Source of the DNA: Erwinia tracheiphila
GTDB taxonomy: Bacteria; Pseudomonadota; Gammaproteobacteria; Enterobacterales; Enterobacteriaceae
Reading direction: 5' to 3'
DNA: 64,000 nt
NCBI RefSeq assembly: GCF_021365465.1
Contig: NZ_CP089932.1
Coordinates: forward strand, 3,534,001 to 3,598,000
Shown here: positions 39,035-48,985 of the stretch, in pieces
How the letters are laid out: each line of letters opens with the position of its first letter
Position numbering within the stretch: the first letter of the stretch is position 1
Notes under the pieces: generated by a model
What the model was told of the DNA's origin: nothing
Seen by the model: only the letters and a program-made list of their open reading frames with translations
Database searches by the model: none
Made by a program: the position numbers and the translations under genes

Positions 39035-39573
39035 GAAAGCTGGTTTTTATTTATGGTGCGCCAGCAGTGGGAAAGCTTACCGTCGGCCGCCTGCTGGCGA
39101 AAGATATGCAGGCAACGCTGTTTCATAACCATATGACATATGACTTAGCGATGGAGCTGCTGGCGTCTGAGCATGAATTCAGCACTGTCAGGCATTTTGC
39201 CTGCAGGCTGAGGCTTTATGCACTGACGCTACTGTTTGAGGAAAGCCAGCGCGATATCGTCACAACCTTCTGTTACGAAGGCAGTAAAGATGACAGGTAC
39301 ATTGAGGACATCCGCAGCGCATGCGGGAAACACCGCATCACGCCATTTTTTGTGCAACTTCGCAGCGATCGGGAGAATCTGTTAAAACAGGTTGAAAGCC
39401 CTGACCGACGCCGGTTTGGTAAGATGGATACCCAGGCAAAACTTAAAGAGATTCTGAAACAGTGTGATTACAGCAGCGTAATAGAGGCTGCGCATCATCG
39501 CACATTTCATACATCCTTGATGTCACCACAAAAAATTGTTGATCATCTACTGCTCTGGTTCTCCTCACCCTGA
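39031..39573 (+). CDS. P-loop kinase-like protein
   Basis: A 180-residue P-loop NTPase starting with GTG. Walker A is GAPAVGKLT at residues 9-17, and the lid-like region is around RSDRENLLKQ near 115. It resembles small nucleoside/shikimate-kinase-like proteins of the AAA_33 type. The GTG overlaps the original TGA of the broken oxygenase (GTGA), so the gene was coupled to it and belongs to the same operon. It might phosphorylate the pathway product, for activation or self-protection; this is a guess. Confidence 0.78.
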   Translation: MRKLVFIYGAPAVGKLTVGRLLAKDMQATLFHNHMTYDLAMELLASEHEFSTVRHFACRLRLYALTLLFEESQRDIVTTFCYEGSKDDRYIEDIRSACGKHRITPFFVQLRSDRENLLKQVESPDRRRFGKMDTQAKLKEILKQCDYSSVIEAAHHRTFHTSLMSPQKIVDHLLLWFSSP

Positions 39574-40302
39574 AATTCAGAGAAACAGGTAACCTAATCG
39601 GTATTGGCAGTGAATGGTCAACACAATTTCCGGGCTATCTTGCTGGTGCAATCGATGCTGCTTCAGTGGGAATCCGACTGTGGTCGCAACAGAGATGAAC
39701 CATACCCTAAAGCGGTGCGGCGTTTGTGAAGCAGAGTAATAATTTTCAAAAAAACGCGCTTATGTTTAAAAGCTTCTTTCTCACTGGCAGAGATCTTTGA
39801 ATGTGCGCTTCAGGCCCAGAGCGATCTGTCAGATTAGATTTGGTGCTGTGTCAGTTCCAATCTGAGCTAATTCAGCAGATGTGAAGTCCAGAGCCTCATT
39901 AAACCGCAGGCCCGGTGCGGTGAAGATCCTGGGGCTTCTGATGTAAGGTGCATTTCTGCCCGGGGTAGTATCCATATTCGCGAAAGTGTCCATACCGGGA
40001 AACCTGGGCAAAAAATAAAAAACGATGTGTATGCGACGATGACGGAAATACCGCGCTGGAAAGAAAATGGTGCCTACCGCCATTCTATCCGCTCAGGTCA
40101 GGTCAGGAAGATTAAAGCGTAAGGCAAAGTTCAGGGGGCTACGTTATCCTGCCCGATGTCAGCTTGAGAATAACAGCACTGTGAAAGGCCAGACTGCCAG
40201 ATTCGGCCTGAAAGGATAGCAACAGAGGACAGTCGTTCGACGGCCCGAGGCAAACTGCAAACAGCGAAATCTCAGCAGCCGCCTCGCCGCTGCTGAGATA
40301 AC
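39574..40302. other. gene-poor degenerate region between the accessory operon and thyA
   Basis: About 730 bp with no credible intact gene. A frame on the plus strand ending at 40122 (coding IPRWKENGAYRHSIRSGQVR near its end) and an 84-codon minus frame at 39829-40083 are mutually overlapping and lack clear start signals. They look like remnants of a decayed gene that I cannot identify. This is the right junction of the island. Confidence 0.5.
40269..40299 (-). terminator. hairpin behind thyA
   Basis: An 11-bp perfect stem, ATCTCAGCAGC at 40269-40279 and GCTGCTGAGAT at 40289-40299, with a 9-base loop, lies four bases past the thyA stop. There is no clean T run, so it may stabilise the mRNA end or act with Rho. 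Confidence 0.6.
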
Positions 40303-41097
40303 TCATATCGCTACAGGTGCCTTGATAGCAGGATGCGGGTCATACCCTTCGATCTCAAAATCCTCAAAGCGGTAATCAAACAATGACGCCGGTTTGCGTT
40401 TGATGATCAATCTGGGCAGTGAGCGCGGCTCACGCGTCAGCTGCAGACGCGTCTGTTCCAGATGATTGCTGTAAAGGTGGGTGTCTCCGCCTGTCCAGAC
40501 AAAATCACCCGGCTCCAACCCGCACTGCTGCGCCATCATATGCACCAGCAGCGCATAGCTGGCAATATTGAAAGGCAAGCCGAGGAAAATATCGCAGGAA
40601 CGCTGGTAAAGCTGGCAGGAAAGTTTACCGTCAGCAACGTAGAACTGGAAAAACGCATGACAGGGTGCCAACGCCATCTGATCCAGTTCGCCGACGTTCC
40701 AGGCAGAAACAATAATACGCCGCGAATCCGGATCGCTTTTTAGCTGCTGTATTGCCTGAGTGAGCTGATCGATCTGACGCCCATCGGCAGCACCCCAACT
40801 GCGCCACTGTTTACCATAGATCGGCCCCAAATCGCCCTTTTCATCAGCCCATTCATCCCAGATAGTGACCTTATTATCCTGCAGATAAGCCGTGTTGGTA
40901 TCGCCGTTGAGAAACCACAGCAGCTCATGAATGATTGAGCGCAGGTGACACTTTTTGGTTGTCACAAGCGGAAAACCTTCCTGCAAATTGAAACGCATCT
41001 GGTGGCCAAAAATGGACAGGGTGCCGGTACCGGTTCGGTCATTTTTTGGTGTACCTTCGGTGAGCACTTTTTGCATTAACGCCAGATACTGTTTCAT
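40303..41097 (-). CDS. thyA: thymidylate synthase ThyA
   Basis: A 264-residue enzyme converting dUMP to dTMP with methylene-THF. The nucleophile is Cys146 in [10 protein letters not shown], followed by [20 protein letters not shown]. The start at 41097 gives [12 protein letters not shown] and the E. coli length; the frame opens upstream inside lgt. The ATG overlaps the lgt stop by four bases, the usual coupling of lgt and thyA. Confidence 0.98.
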   Translation of the reverse strand: MKQYLALMQKVLTEGTPKNDRTGTGTLSIFGHQMRFNLQEGFPLVTTKKCHLRSIIHELLWFLNGDTNTAYLQDNKVTIWDEWADEKGDLGPIYGKQWRSWGAADGRQIDQLTQAIQQLKSDPDSRRIIVSAWNVGELDQMALAPCHAFFQFYVADGKLSCQLYQRSCDIFLGLPFNIASYALLVHMMAQQCGLEPGDFVWTGGDTHLYSNHLEQTRLQLTREPRSLPRLIIKRKPASLFDYRFEDFEIEGYDPHPAIKAPVAI

Positions 41098-41975
41098 TTT
41101 TCCTCGCTGAGTTGCTGTGCGCCCCGACGGCGACAGGCCCAAATCATCATCACCAGACCGGCGAAAATCATTGGCGTGGAGAGGATCTGCCCCATGCTGA
41201 TGGCATTGTCAAACAGGCCCAGCTGCGCATCGGGCTGGCGGAAGAATTCGACAATAAAACGGAACAGGCCGTAACCAATCAGGAACAGACCAGAAACCGC
41301 CCCCATCGGGCGTGATTTACGGATAAACACATTCAGCATGATAAACAGCACTATGCCTTCCAACAGCAGCTCATAAACCTGCGAAGGATGACGCGGTAGC
41401 ACGCCGTACGTTGAGAGCAAGGATTGCCATTCCGGGTGGGTGGACACCAGCGCGGCATCCTCACCACGCGAACCGGGAAACAGCATCGCCCAGGGCAGAT
41501 CGGGGGCCACGCGTCCCCAGAGTTCACCGTTAATAAAGTTACCCAGACGCCCGGCGCCCAGACCAAATGGAATGAGTGGGGCAATGAAATCGGAGACCTG
41601 GAAGAAGTTACGTTTGGTGCGATGGGCAAACCACAGCATGGCCACGATAACCCCGATCAGACCGCCGTGGAATGACATCCCACCGTCCCACACTTTGAAA
41701 AGATAAAGCGGATTATCCAAAAACAGCGGCAAATTGTAGAACAGCACATAGCCAATACGTCCACCGAGGAAAACACCGAGAAATCCGGCATACAGCAGAT
41801 TTTCAACTTCTTCTTTTTTCCAACCGCTGCCCGGCTTGTTAGCACGGCGCACAGCTAGCCACATGGCGAAAATAAAACCGACCAGATACATCAGGCCGTA
41901 CCAATGCAGGGAGATTGGCCCGACAGAAAAAATAACAGGATCAAATTGGGGGAAAGCCAGATAGCGGTTAGTCAT
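41094..41975 (-). CDS. lgt: prolipoprotein diacylglyceryl transferase Lgt
   Basis: A 293-residue inner-membrane enzyme with about seven membrane segments that adds diacylglycerol to the lipobox cysteine. His103 (SFHGGLIG) and the Lgt signature [16 protein letters not shown] at 140-155, including Arg143 and Asn146, are present. It is the first gene of the lgt-thyA operon and lies 180 bp downstream of ptsP. Confidence 0.97.
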   Translation of the reverse strand: MTNRYLAFPQFDPVIFSVGPISLHWYGLMYLVGFIFAMWLAVRRANKPGSGWKKEEVENLLYAGFLGVFLGGRIGYVLFYNLPLFLDNPLYLFKVWDGGMSFHGGLIGVIVAMLWFAHRTKRNFFQVSDFIAPLIPFGLGAGRLGNFINGELWGRVAPDLPWAMLFPGSRGEDAALVSTHPEWQSLLSTYGVLPRHPSQVYELLLEGIVLFIMLNVFIRKSRPMGAVSGLFLIGYGLFRFIVEFFRQPDAQLGLFDNAISMGQILSTPMIFAGLVMMIWACRRRGAQQLSEEK

Positions 41976-42156
41976 CTTGCACCATTTTTCAGTATCGCTC
42001 CGGCTAGCGGGCAGCGAAGTGGATCATCCAGTGTGCGCAGGGCGCAGAAACAAGGGGAGCATCATATCACAGCCAGAAAAACCCTGACCGGACTTAACTG
42101 TAAACTTTATTAATCGGTTCAGGTGACATCGTCATTTCTTTAACGGAAAAGCCGGG

Positions 42157-44403
42157 CTAGCGTCCACCACGAATCAGGCCGCCTAGCCCACGGCGCTCCA
42201 TAAACGCCGCGACCTGGTGACGGACTTCCACTGCCTGTCGCGCTTTTAACCCCGCCTCCGCCAGTTTTTGTGCGTCGGCGTAGTCCAGATGGTGCAGCAA
42301 ATACTTCACCCGTGCCACATTACGGCCGTTCATGCTTAAGTGGTGATATCCCAGCCCGATTAATAACGGAACACAGGCGGGGTCTCCAGCCATTTCACCA
42401 CACAGGCACAGCTCAATTCCGGCACATTTCACTTCGTCGGCAATCATTTTTAATGCACGCAGCATCGCCGGATGCAGGCTGTCGTAGAGGTTAGCAACAC
42501 GGGTATTGTTCCTGTCCACCGCCAGCAGATACTGAGTAAGATCGTTGGTGCCAATTGAAACAAAATCGACCCTCCCGGCCAGATGGGGGATCATAAAGAT
42601 CATTGACGGGACTTCAATCATAACGCCAATGCGCGGTTGAGGGATGGTATAACCCAGCATCTCTTCCACTTTACGGGTGGCGCGGTCGATCAGACGGATC
42701 GCCTCATCAATTTCATCGATGCAGGTAATCATCGGCAGCAAAATACTGAGGTTGTCGCTGGCAACGTTAGCACGCAGCATCGCCCGGACCTGCACCAAAA
42801 AAATTTCAGGCTGATCGAGCGTCAGCCGGATGCCCCGCCAGCCAAGACAGGGATTTTCCTCACTGATCGGCATATAAGGCAGCTGCTTGTCGGCACCGAT
42901 ATCCAGCGTGCGCAGGGTGACCGGTTTGTCCAGAAAAAGCTGCAGCATTCCCTGATATTGCGCCACCTGCTCTTCTTCCGATGGAAAGCCATTTTGCAGC
43001 ATAAACGGAATTTCCGTACGGTAGAGTCCCACGCCATCCACCCGGTTGCCTGACGCTTTTTCATGTTCAGCACTCAGCCCGGCGTTGAGCATGACTTTGA
43101 CGGCCTCGCCACTTTTGAGCGCGGCGGGGTATTCAACCACGTCCTCTGCCAGCTTACTCAACTCATGCTCTTCACTGATCAGCCTCTGGTATTCCTGCAC
43201 CAGTACCAGCTCCGGGTCTACCAGCAGCTCGCCGCGATAGCCATCAACAATCAGCAGGCGGCCATTCAGCAATTCTGGTTGTGCATCCACGCCCATCACG
43301 GTTGGGATGCCCATTGCACGTGCCATTATCGCCGCGTGAGAGTTGGCCGCACCGTCTCTAACCACTACACCTGCAAGACGGTCATGCGGCACCTCTGCCA
43401 ACGTGGTTGCCGTCAGTTCATCAGCGACCAGCACGAAGTGTTCAGGCCAGCTGTTATTGTTCTGTATTGAATCATCAAGGTGAAACAGCAGGCGTTGACC
43501 CAGCACCCGCAGGTCGCAGGAACGCTCGCGCAGATAATTATCCTGAAGGCTGGCAAATTGCGCGGCGAACTTTTCAATGACCGTTTTTACCGCCCATTCT
43601 GCAACCGAGCCGTTGTCAATTTCGGCATAAAGATCTTTCTTCAGCCGGTTATCACTTAACAGATGAGAATAGAGATCGAATATCGCCGCGCTTTCTTTTT
43701 GCACGCTGGCGTTAAAACGCTTGCTGAAACGGCGAAACTCACCAGCTGCTTCATCTATTGCCAGCGACAGACGTTCACGCTCACGCACCGTATCCAGCGT
43801 TGAGGCAGCAGAAACGTTTTCCAGTGAAGGTTGCGTATTGTCCAGCCATCCCGTGGCCACCGCAACGCCAGGTGCCGCTGCCAGCGCACGAATTCGCGTC
43901 TGTCGGTACTGACCAAATAGCGCGTTGAGCTGCGACTGAGAAAGGATGGTCGCCATCTGAGTGGCTAAGGTAACAAGAAAAGACTCTTCGCTTTCGTCAA
44001 ACTGACGATGCTCACGCTGCTGAACCACCAACACGCCAAGCAGCTGGCGTCTGCTGATAATGGGTGCGCCGAGGAAAGAGCGAAAACGCTCCTCTTTCAC
44101 GGAAGGAACATATTTAAAGCTGGGGTGGCTTTGCGCATCCGCAAGGTTGATGGGTTCAGCCAGTCGCCCAACCAGCCCAACGATCCCTTCGTCAAATGCC
44201 AGTGCAATCGTGCGGCCACGCGGCTTTTTCAGCCCTCGTGTAGCCATCAGGTAGTAGCAGCGGCGGTCGTGGTCAGCGAGATAAACCGAGCAGACTTCGG
44301 TTTCCATCGCCAGGCAAATCTCGTTGACCAGAATATCAAGTGCCTCATTCAATCTGGGGGCACCAGCCACTTTTTCGACTATTTCACGCAGCTGTGTGAG
44401 CAT
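42157..44403 (-). CDS. ptsP: phosphoenolpyruvate-protein phosphotransferase PtsP (EI-Ntr)
   Basis: A 748-residue first enzyme of the nitrogen PTS. An N-terminal GAF domain (about 1-165) senses glutamine and oxoglutarate; the swivelling domain holds the phosphorylated His356 in AANSHAAIMARAMG; the PEP-binding barrel has LYRTEIPFML, LDIGADKQLPY and GTNDLTQYLLAVDRN. E. coli PtsP is 748. It lies 12 bp behind rppH, so the two form an operon. Confidence 0.97.
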   Translation of the reverse strand: MLTQLREIVEKVAGAPRLNEALDILVNEICLAMETEVCSVYLADHDRRCYYLMATRGLKKPRGRTIALAFDEGIVGLVGRLAEPINLADAQSHPSFKYVPSVKEERFRSFLGAPIISRRQLLGVLVVQQREHRQFDESEESFLVTLATQMATILSQSQLNALFGQYRQTRIRALAAAPGVAVATGWLDNTQPSLENVSAASTLDTVRERERLSLAIDEAAGEFRRFSKRFNASVQKESAAIFDLYSHLLSDNRLKKDLYAEIDNGSVAEWAVKTVIEKFAAQFASLQDNYLRERSCDLRVLGQRLLFHLDDSIQNNNSWPEHFVLVADELTATTLAEVPHDRLAGVVVRDGAANSHAAIMARAMGIPTVMGVDAQPELLNGRLLIVDGYRGELLVDPELVLVQEYQRLISEEHELSKLAEDVVEYPAALKSGEAVKVMLNAGLSAEHEKASGNRVDGVGLYRTEIPFMLQNGFPSEEEQVAQYQGMLQLFLDKPVTLRTLDIGADKQLPYMPISEENPCLGWRGIRLTLDQPEIFLVQVRAMLRANVASDNLSILLPMITCIDEIDEAIRLIDRATRKVEEMLGYTIPQPRIGVMIEVPSMIFMIPHLAGRVDFVSIGTNDLTQYLLAVDRNNTRVANLYDSLHPAMLRALKMIADEVKCAGIELCLCGEMAGDPACVPLLIGLGYHHLSMNGRNVARVKYLLHHLDYADAQKLAEAGLKARQAVEVRHQVAAFMERRGLGGLIRGGR

Positions 44404-44415
44404 AATCTGTCTGGC

Positions 44416-44940
44416 TTAACCTCGCTTCCGACGATAGAACGCATTACGCTGTCCGTGATTTTCCTGCAATGGCATCACCACGCTGGCAAATTCCTTCATG
44501 ACCCGACGATAAACGTCACGTTTAAAAGAGACCACCTGCCTCACCGGATACCAGAAGCTAACCCATCGCCAGCCATCAAATTCAGGCGTGTTGATGGTTT
44601 GCATGTTGATATCCGCGTCATTGCACAATAATTGCAGAAGAAACCACTTCTGTTTCTGGCCGATACAGACCGGCTTTGTGTCCCAACGCACCAAACGTTT
44701 TGGCAACTTGTAGCGCAACCAGTTGCGGGTAGAGGCAAGAATACGCACGTCTTTACGGTGTAAACCGACTTCCTCGAACAGTTCCCGATACATCGCCTGT
44801 TCCGCCGTTTCCCCCGGGTTAATTCCACCCTGGGGAAATTGCCAGGAGTGCTGACCATAGCGTCTGGCCCACAACACCTGCCCCTGCCCGTTACAAATTA
44901 CGATACCAACATTCGGGCGGTAGCCATCATCATCGATCAC
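44416..44940 (-). CDS. rppH: RNA pyrophosphohydrolase RppH
   Basis: A 174-residue Nudix hydrolase that converts 5'-triphosphate mRNA to monophosphate and so starts RNase E decay. The Nudix box spans residues 38-60, from [11 protein letters not shown] to [10 protein letters not shown]. coli RppH is 176. It is the first gene of rppH-ptsP and faces away from mutH across the DARS2-like region. Confidence 0.97.
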   Translation of the reverse strand: MIDDDGYRPNVGIVICNGQGQVLWARRYGQHSWQFPQGGINPGETAEQAMYRELFEEVGLHRKDVRILASTRNWLRYKLPKRLVRWDTKPVCIGQKQKWFLLQLLCNDADINMQTINTPEFDGWRWVSFWYPVRQVVSFKRDVYRRVMKEFASVVMPLQENHGQRNAFYRRKRG

Positions 44941-45108
44941 TGGACTACCTCAAACTAAAACTCGGATGTTCTGATTGTTTCATACTCCTTACAGGTGGTA
45001 AACCACTGGTTTATCTGCTCAGGAGCCGGCAGGAATGGGATAACTCAGGATAATTGGCAAAGTTATAAACAAAAAACCTTATCGGAAGGCGATTTTATTC
45101 ACCTTTTC

Positions 45109-45430
45109 TGTGGATAGCTTTGTGCAGAACTCCATTAACCTGTGGGGAAAACTCCCGACCAGAGTCTGTTATGGTAAAATAAATAAAACCTAATATTATG
45201 TTTATAATCATCTTTTTTTGAAAAAACGCGTTAACCGTGGATTTCATCGGGCTGTCATATTGTTCTGAATCGTGACTGGCGAAAGATCGCGCACTGTTAT
45301 TTTTATCCACAGGATATGTCGTAGCGCCAGGCAAAAAAAACCGAAAAAAGCATAAAATCTTCCTCGTCAAGGCTGTAAATCGAAACAGTATTCATTCTGT
45401 GAAAGACTTATCCCATTTTTCTGTGGATAA
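45109..45430. other. DARS2-like cluster of DnaA boxes
   Basis: In E. coli the DnaA-reactivating sequence DARS2 lies between mutH and rppH, the same gap as here (676 bp, no gene). On the minus strand a tight group of three boxes is seen at 45109-45117 (TGTGGATAG), 45121-45129 (TGTGCAGAA) and 45141-45149 (TGTGGGGAA), which fits the three-box DARS core. Two perfect TTATCCACA boxes follow at 45303-45311 (plus) and 45422-45430 (minus). DARS2 turns ADP-DnaA into free DnaA, helped by IHF and Fis, whose sites I did not locate with confidence. Confidence 0.8.
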
Positions 45431-45616
45431 CAAGGGGGAAGATCCTGTTCATTGTCAGTGACAACCAGCGCATAACCCAACATGAAGTAAAAAGGGAATA
45501 CGGCAGCCAGTGCAAAAAAACATGATTAATCATGCTATTATTTCGTTTTCACATCCTCCTCCGTGCAAAACAGACTTTGTCATGGTTATTTTTTATACGC
45601 TAGCGGAGCCTTGTCT

Positions 45617-46303
45617 ATGCGCCACTCTTTTCAGCCACTGCCCGCGCCGGAAAATGAAGCCCAACTGCTCGAACGCGCTGAAAAACTGGCAGGTTTTTCC
45701 CTGGCGGAGCTGGCGCTAAGGGCAAATCTTCCTGTTCCGGGCGATTTGCGGCGGGATAAAGGCTGGGTTGGCACGCTACTGGAGTGCCATCTCGGTGCCA
45801 CCGCAGGAAGCAAGCCAGTGCAGGATTTTGCAGGAATTGGCGTGGAGCTGAAAACCATCCCTGTTAGTGCATCTGGCCGCCCGCTGGAAACCACTTTTGT
45901 TTGCGTCGCGCCACTGACAGGCAATACCGGTGTGGTCTGGCAGACCAGCCACGTACGCCACAAGCTGGCACGCGTGCTGTGGGTACCCGTGGAAGGAGAA
46001 CGCACCATCCCATTGGCGGAACGTCGGGTAGGCGCGCCGCTGTTGTGGAGCCCGAACCATGAAGAAGAAGCGCAACTTCGGCAGGACTGGGAAGAACTGA
46101 TGGACATGATCGTACTGGGCCAGGTGGAACGTATCACCGCCCGTCACGGTGAAGTGCTGCAAATTCGTCCCAAAGCCGCCAACAGCAAGGCACTGACCGA
46201 AGGGATAGGCGAAAACGGCCAGTCCATTATGACCCTGCCGCGCGGTTTTTATCTGAAGAAAACATTCACTGCTCCGCTTCTCGCACGCCATTTCCTGCTG
46301 TAA
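45617..46303 (+). CDS. mutH: DNA mismatch repair endonuclease MutH
   Basis: A 228-residue endonuclease that nicks the unmethylated strand at hemimethylated GATC sites. The catalytic residues Asp70, Glu77 and Lys79 are seen in [11 protein letters not shown]. The start at 45617 gives [18 protein letters not shown]; the frame is open upstream to 45563 but the extension does not match. E. coli MutH is 229. Confidence 0.97.
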   Translation: MRHSFQPLPAPENEAQLLERAEKLAGFSLAELALRANLPVPGDLRRDKGWVGTLLECHLGATAGSKPVQDFAGIGVELKTIPVSASGRPLETTFVCVAPLTGNTGVVWQTSHVRHKLARVLWVPVEGERTIPLAERRVGAPLLWSPNHEEEAQLRQDWEELMDMIVLGQVERITARHGEVLQIRPKAANSKALTEGIGENGQSIMTLPRGFYLKKTFTAPLLARHFLL

Positions 46304-46465
46304 CCCCGTCACGCGGCCACATTCTTAAAATCGGGCATCTTCCGGCAGCAACCAGCACCGTGCGGCCAGGCGTCGATCCAGACTTAAGTAAGGCGTACAT
46401 ATGGCTAATGTGGGTCGGGTTGAGTATCCTCTTCGTTTAACTTCTGTTTAGGATGTCATCTTTGT

Positions 46466-47176
46466 ATGTTTGAGTGGATTGCCGACCCGGATGCCTGGCT
46501 GGCTTTGGGTACGCTGACGATTCTGGAAATCGTCCTTGGGATTGATAACATTATTTTCCTGTCTCTGGTCGTGGCAAAACTGCCTGAGCGTCAACAAAAT
46601 ACTGCGCGCAGGCTGGGTATGGCTGGTGCGATGTTGATGCGTATTGCACTGCTGGCCTCTATTTCCTGGGTGATTCGTCTGACCAATCCACTGTTTACGC
46701 TGATGGATCACGGCGTCTCCACACGGGATCTGATCCTTATTTCCGGTGGTCTTTTTCTGCTGTGGAAATCCGGCTTTGAGATCTATGAAACCATTGAGGG
46801 CAACGAGAGCGAGCAGAAAAACAATGTTCATTCGTTTGCCGGGGCGATTGTCCAGATTATGCTGCTGGATATTATTTTCAGCCTGGATTCGGTCATTACT
46901 GCCGTGGGGCTTTCCGATCATCTGATCATTATGATGGCTGCCGTGGTGTTTGCCGTGCTGATTATGATGTTCGCCGCCCGCACTATTGGCGAGTTTGTCG
47001 ATCACCATCCGTCAGTAAAAATGCTGGCGCTGGCTTTCCTGATTCTGGTCGGCTTTACCCTCATTCTTGAGGGCATCAATATTCATATTTCCAAAGGCTA
47101 TATTTACTTCGCCATGTTTTTCTCAATGGCCGTTGAATGCCTGAATTTATTGCGTAATAAAAAAAGTCACGCCTGA
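46466..47176 (+). CDS. ygdQ: TerC-family membrane protein YgdQ
   Basis: A 236-residue inner-membrane protein with about seven hydrophobic segments. TerC-family signatures are EIVLGIDNIIFLS near residue 21 and DIIFSLDSVITAVG near 137, each holding a conserved acidic residue in the membrane. Relatives export metal ions such as manganese; the role of YgdQ is not settled. I looked for a manganese (yybP-ykoY) riboswitch in the 160 bp upstream and did not find one. Confidence 0.93.
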   Translation: MFEWIADPDAWLALGTLTILEIVLGIDNIIFLSLVVAKLPERQQNTARRLGMAGAMLMRIALLASISWVIRLTNPLFTLMDHGVSTRDLILISGGLFLLWKSGFEIYETIEGNESEQKNNVHSFAGAIVQIMLLDIIFSLDSVITAVGLSDHLIIMMAAVVFAVLIMMFAARTIGEFVDHHPSVKMLALAFLILVGFTLILEGINIHISKGYIYFAMFFSMAVECLNLLRNKKSHA

Positions 47177-47338
47177 TTTCCTCTGGCCAGCCTGCTGGCC
47201 AGTTATCCTTTTTGTAATATCACTTTACGAAAAGAATCCCTTAACCCTACGCGCTTCAGTCTATTTTCAGAGTGTTGCGATTAGCCGATTGTGTTATATG
47301 CGTTATTAATAACCAAACAAGTCGCAGGCGAGCAGAAT

Positions 47339-47554
47339 ATGAAGTGGTTAGTAAAGGCGGTTGCCTTAATGCTGGTTATGTTGGTCAGTGGATGTAGCAG
47401 CGATTATGTGATGGCCACCAAGGACGGCAAAATGATCATGACACAGGGCAAACCTGAAATCGATAAACAAACCGGCCTGGTAAAATACACCGACAACACC
47501 GACCATGAATTACAGATTAACGGCGACGACATCTCATCTATTGTCGAGCGCTGA
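47339..47554 (+). CDS. ygdR: YgdR-type lipoprotein
   Basis: A 71-residue outer- or inner-membrane lipoprotein, paralogue of YgdI in this window. The start at 47339 gives a full signal peptide ([19 protein letters not shown]) with lipobox VSGC and Cys19. The mature part [19 protein letters not shown] is the YgdI/YgdR (DUF903) fold. Unlike ygdI here, its signal peptide is intact. Confidence 0.92.
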   Translation: MKWLVKAVALMLVMLVSGCSSDYVMATKDGKMIMTQGKPEIDKQTGLVKYTDNTDHELQINGDDISSIVER

Positions 47555-47854
47555 ACAGACTCTGCCACCCATTGCGATACTGCGGGCAGCCTGTCTTCAT
47601 CTCCCGACAAATCCCCTCTTCCCCCTGCAACACGCGGCGGTTATAGTCAAAAGCCAGACCTGATCGGCCTGAGTCTCTGCTGTGCTGATCTTGCAGGGGT
47701 TCATAGCAGCGTGCAGAAACTAAAACAAAGCGATTTTTTGTTAAGACCTGCGGAACCCGGTTCAACATAGCAGGCAATAACACCCTGATAAGACAGGCTG
47801 AAAAATGGTTGTCAGATTTCAGACCGTTAAAAATGAAAAAAAGGAAGTCGGAAA
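47555..47854. other. ygdR-tas intergenic region
   Basis: 300 bp with no gene, terminator or operator that I can support. The tas ribosome site is GGAAG about six bases before its ATG. Confidence 0.5.
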
Positions 47855-48895
47855 ATGCACTATCATCGTATTCCCCACAGCACGCTTGAAGTCAGCAACC
47901 TGGGACTGGGCACCATGACGTTTGGTGAGCAAAACAGCGAAGCCGACGCCCACACCCAGCTGGATCTGGCCCTCCGCTCGGGTATCAACCTCATTGATAC
48001 TGCGGAAATATATCCGGTGCCGCCCCGACCAGAAACGCAGGGATTAACCGAAAGCTATATCGGCAGCTGGCTAAAATCCCGTGGCAATCGCGATAAAGTC
48101 ATTCTCGCGTCCAAGGTGGCCGGGCCATCACGGGGGGCCGATGCGTCCATCCGCCCTGGCCAGGCGCTGGATCGGAAAAATATTCGCGAGGCGCTGGATG
48201 CCAGCCTGAAACGGCTAAACACCGATTATCTTGATTTGTACCAGCTCCACTGGCCACAGCGTCAGACCAATTGCTTTGGCAGGCTGAACTACAGCTGGAC
48301 CGACAGCAGCGTTCCCGTCACCTTGCTTGAAACGCTGGAAGCCTTGAGCGAGCAGGTTCGGGCCGGTAAGATCCGCTATATTGGTGTCTCAAACGAAACG
48401 CCCTGGGGCGTGATGCGCTATCTGCAACTGGCGGAAAAACATGAGCTGCCACGCATCGTTACCATCCAGAATCCTTACAGCCTGCTCAACCGCAGTTTTG
48501 AAGTGGGGCTGGCTGAAATCAGCCAGTTTGAAGGCGTGGAGCTGCTGGCCTATTCCAGTCTGGCATTCGGTACCCTGAGCGGCAAATATCTGAAGGGTGC
48601 CAAACCGGCAGACGCACGTAATACGCTGTTCAGCCGCTTTACCCGCTACAGCGGCGAGCAGTCGCAGCTTGCCATCGAGGAATACGTTGCGCTGGCGAAA
48701 CAGCACGGGCTGGACCCATCACAAATGGCGCTGGCCTTTGTCCGTCAGCAGCCCTTTGTGGCCAGTACCCTGCTGGGCGCAACCACCCCTGAACAGTTGC
48801 AGATCAATATCAACAGCTACAACCTGACGCTGGACAAGGAGATCATTGAGCAGCTGGAAGTGATACACCGCCGCTATACCTTCCCCGCACCGTAA
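47855..48895 (+). CDS. tas: NADP(H)-dependent aldo-keto reductase Tas
   Basis: A 346-residue aldo-keto reductase (E. coli 346). Active-site blocks: NLIDTAEIYPVPP near residue 45 with the catalytic Asp and Tyr, VILASKVAGP near 85 with the Lys, and YLDLYQLHWPQR near 128 with the His. E. coli Tas was found as a suppressor of tyrosine auxotrophy. Convergent with lplT. Confidence 0.95.
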   Translation: MHYHRIPHSTLEVSNLGLGTMTFGEQNSEADAHTQLDLALRSGINLIDTAEIYPVPPRPETQGLTESYIGSWLKSRGNRDKVILASKVAGPSRGADASIRPGQALDRKNIREALDASLKRLNTDYLDLYQLHWPQRQTNCFGRLNYSWTDSSVPVTLLETLEALSEQVRAGKIRYIGVSNETPWGVMRYLQLAEKHELPRIVTIQNPYSLLNRSFEVGLAEISQFEGVELLAYSSLAFGTLSGKYLKGAKPADARNTLFSRFTRYSGEQSQLAIEEYVALAKQHGLDPSQMALAFVRQQPFVASTLLGATTPEQLQININSYNLTLDKEIIEQLEVIHRRYTFPAP

Positions 48896-48985
48896 GGTGC
48901 AGTGCGGATCGTGTAAAACGACCCGCAGTTTGCCGGGCGCTATTTTTTATGCGCTCAATTTCTGTAAAACAGCCATTGTATCGAG

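Noticed and set aside
39829..40083. 84-residue minus-strand protein
   Set aside because: No ribosome site, no recognised family, and an equally plausible plus-strand remnant overlaps it.
46304..46465. Manganese-sensing yybP-ykoY riboswitch before the TerC-family gene ygdQ
   Set aside because: TerC-family genes can carry this riboswitch, but I could not find the conserved loop sequences or a paired terminator here.
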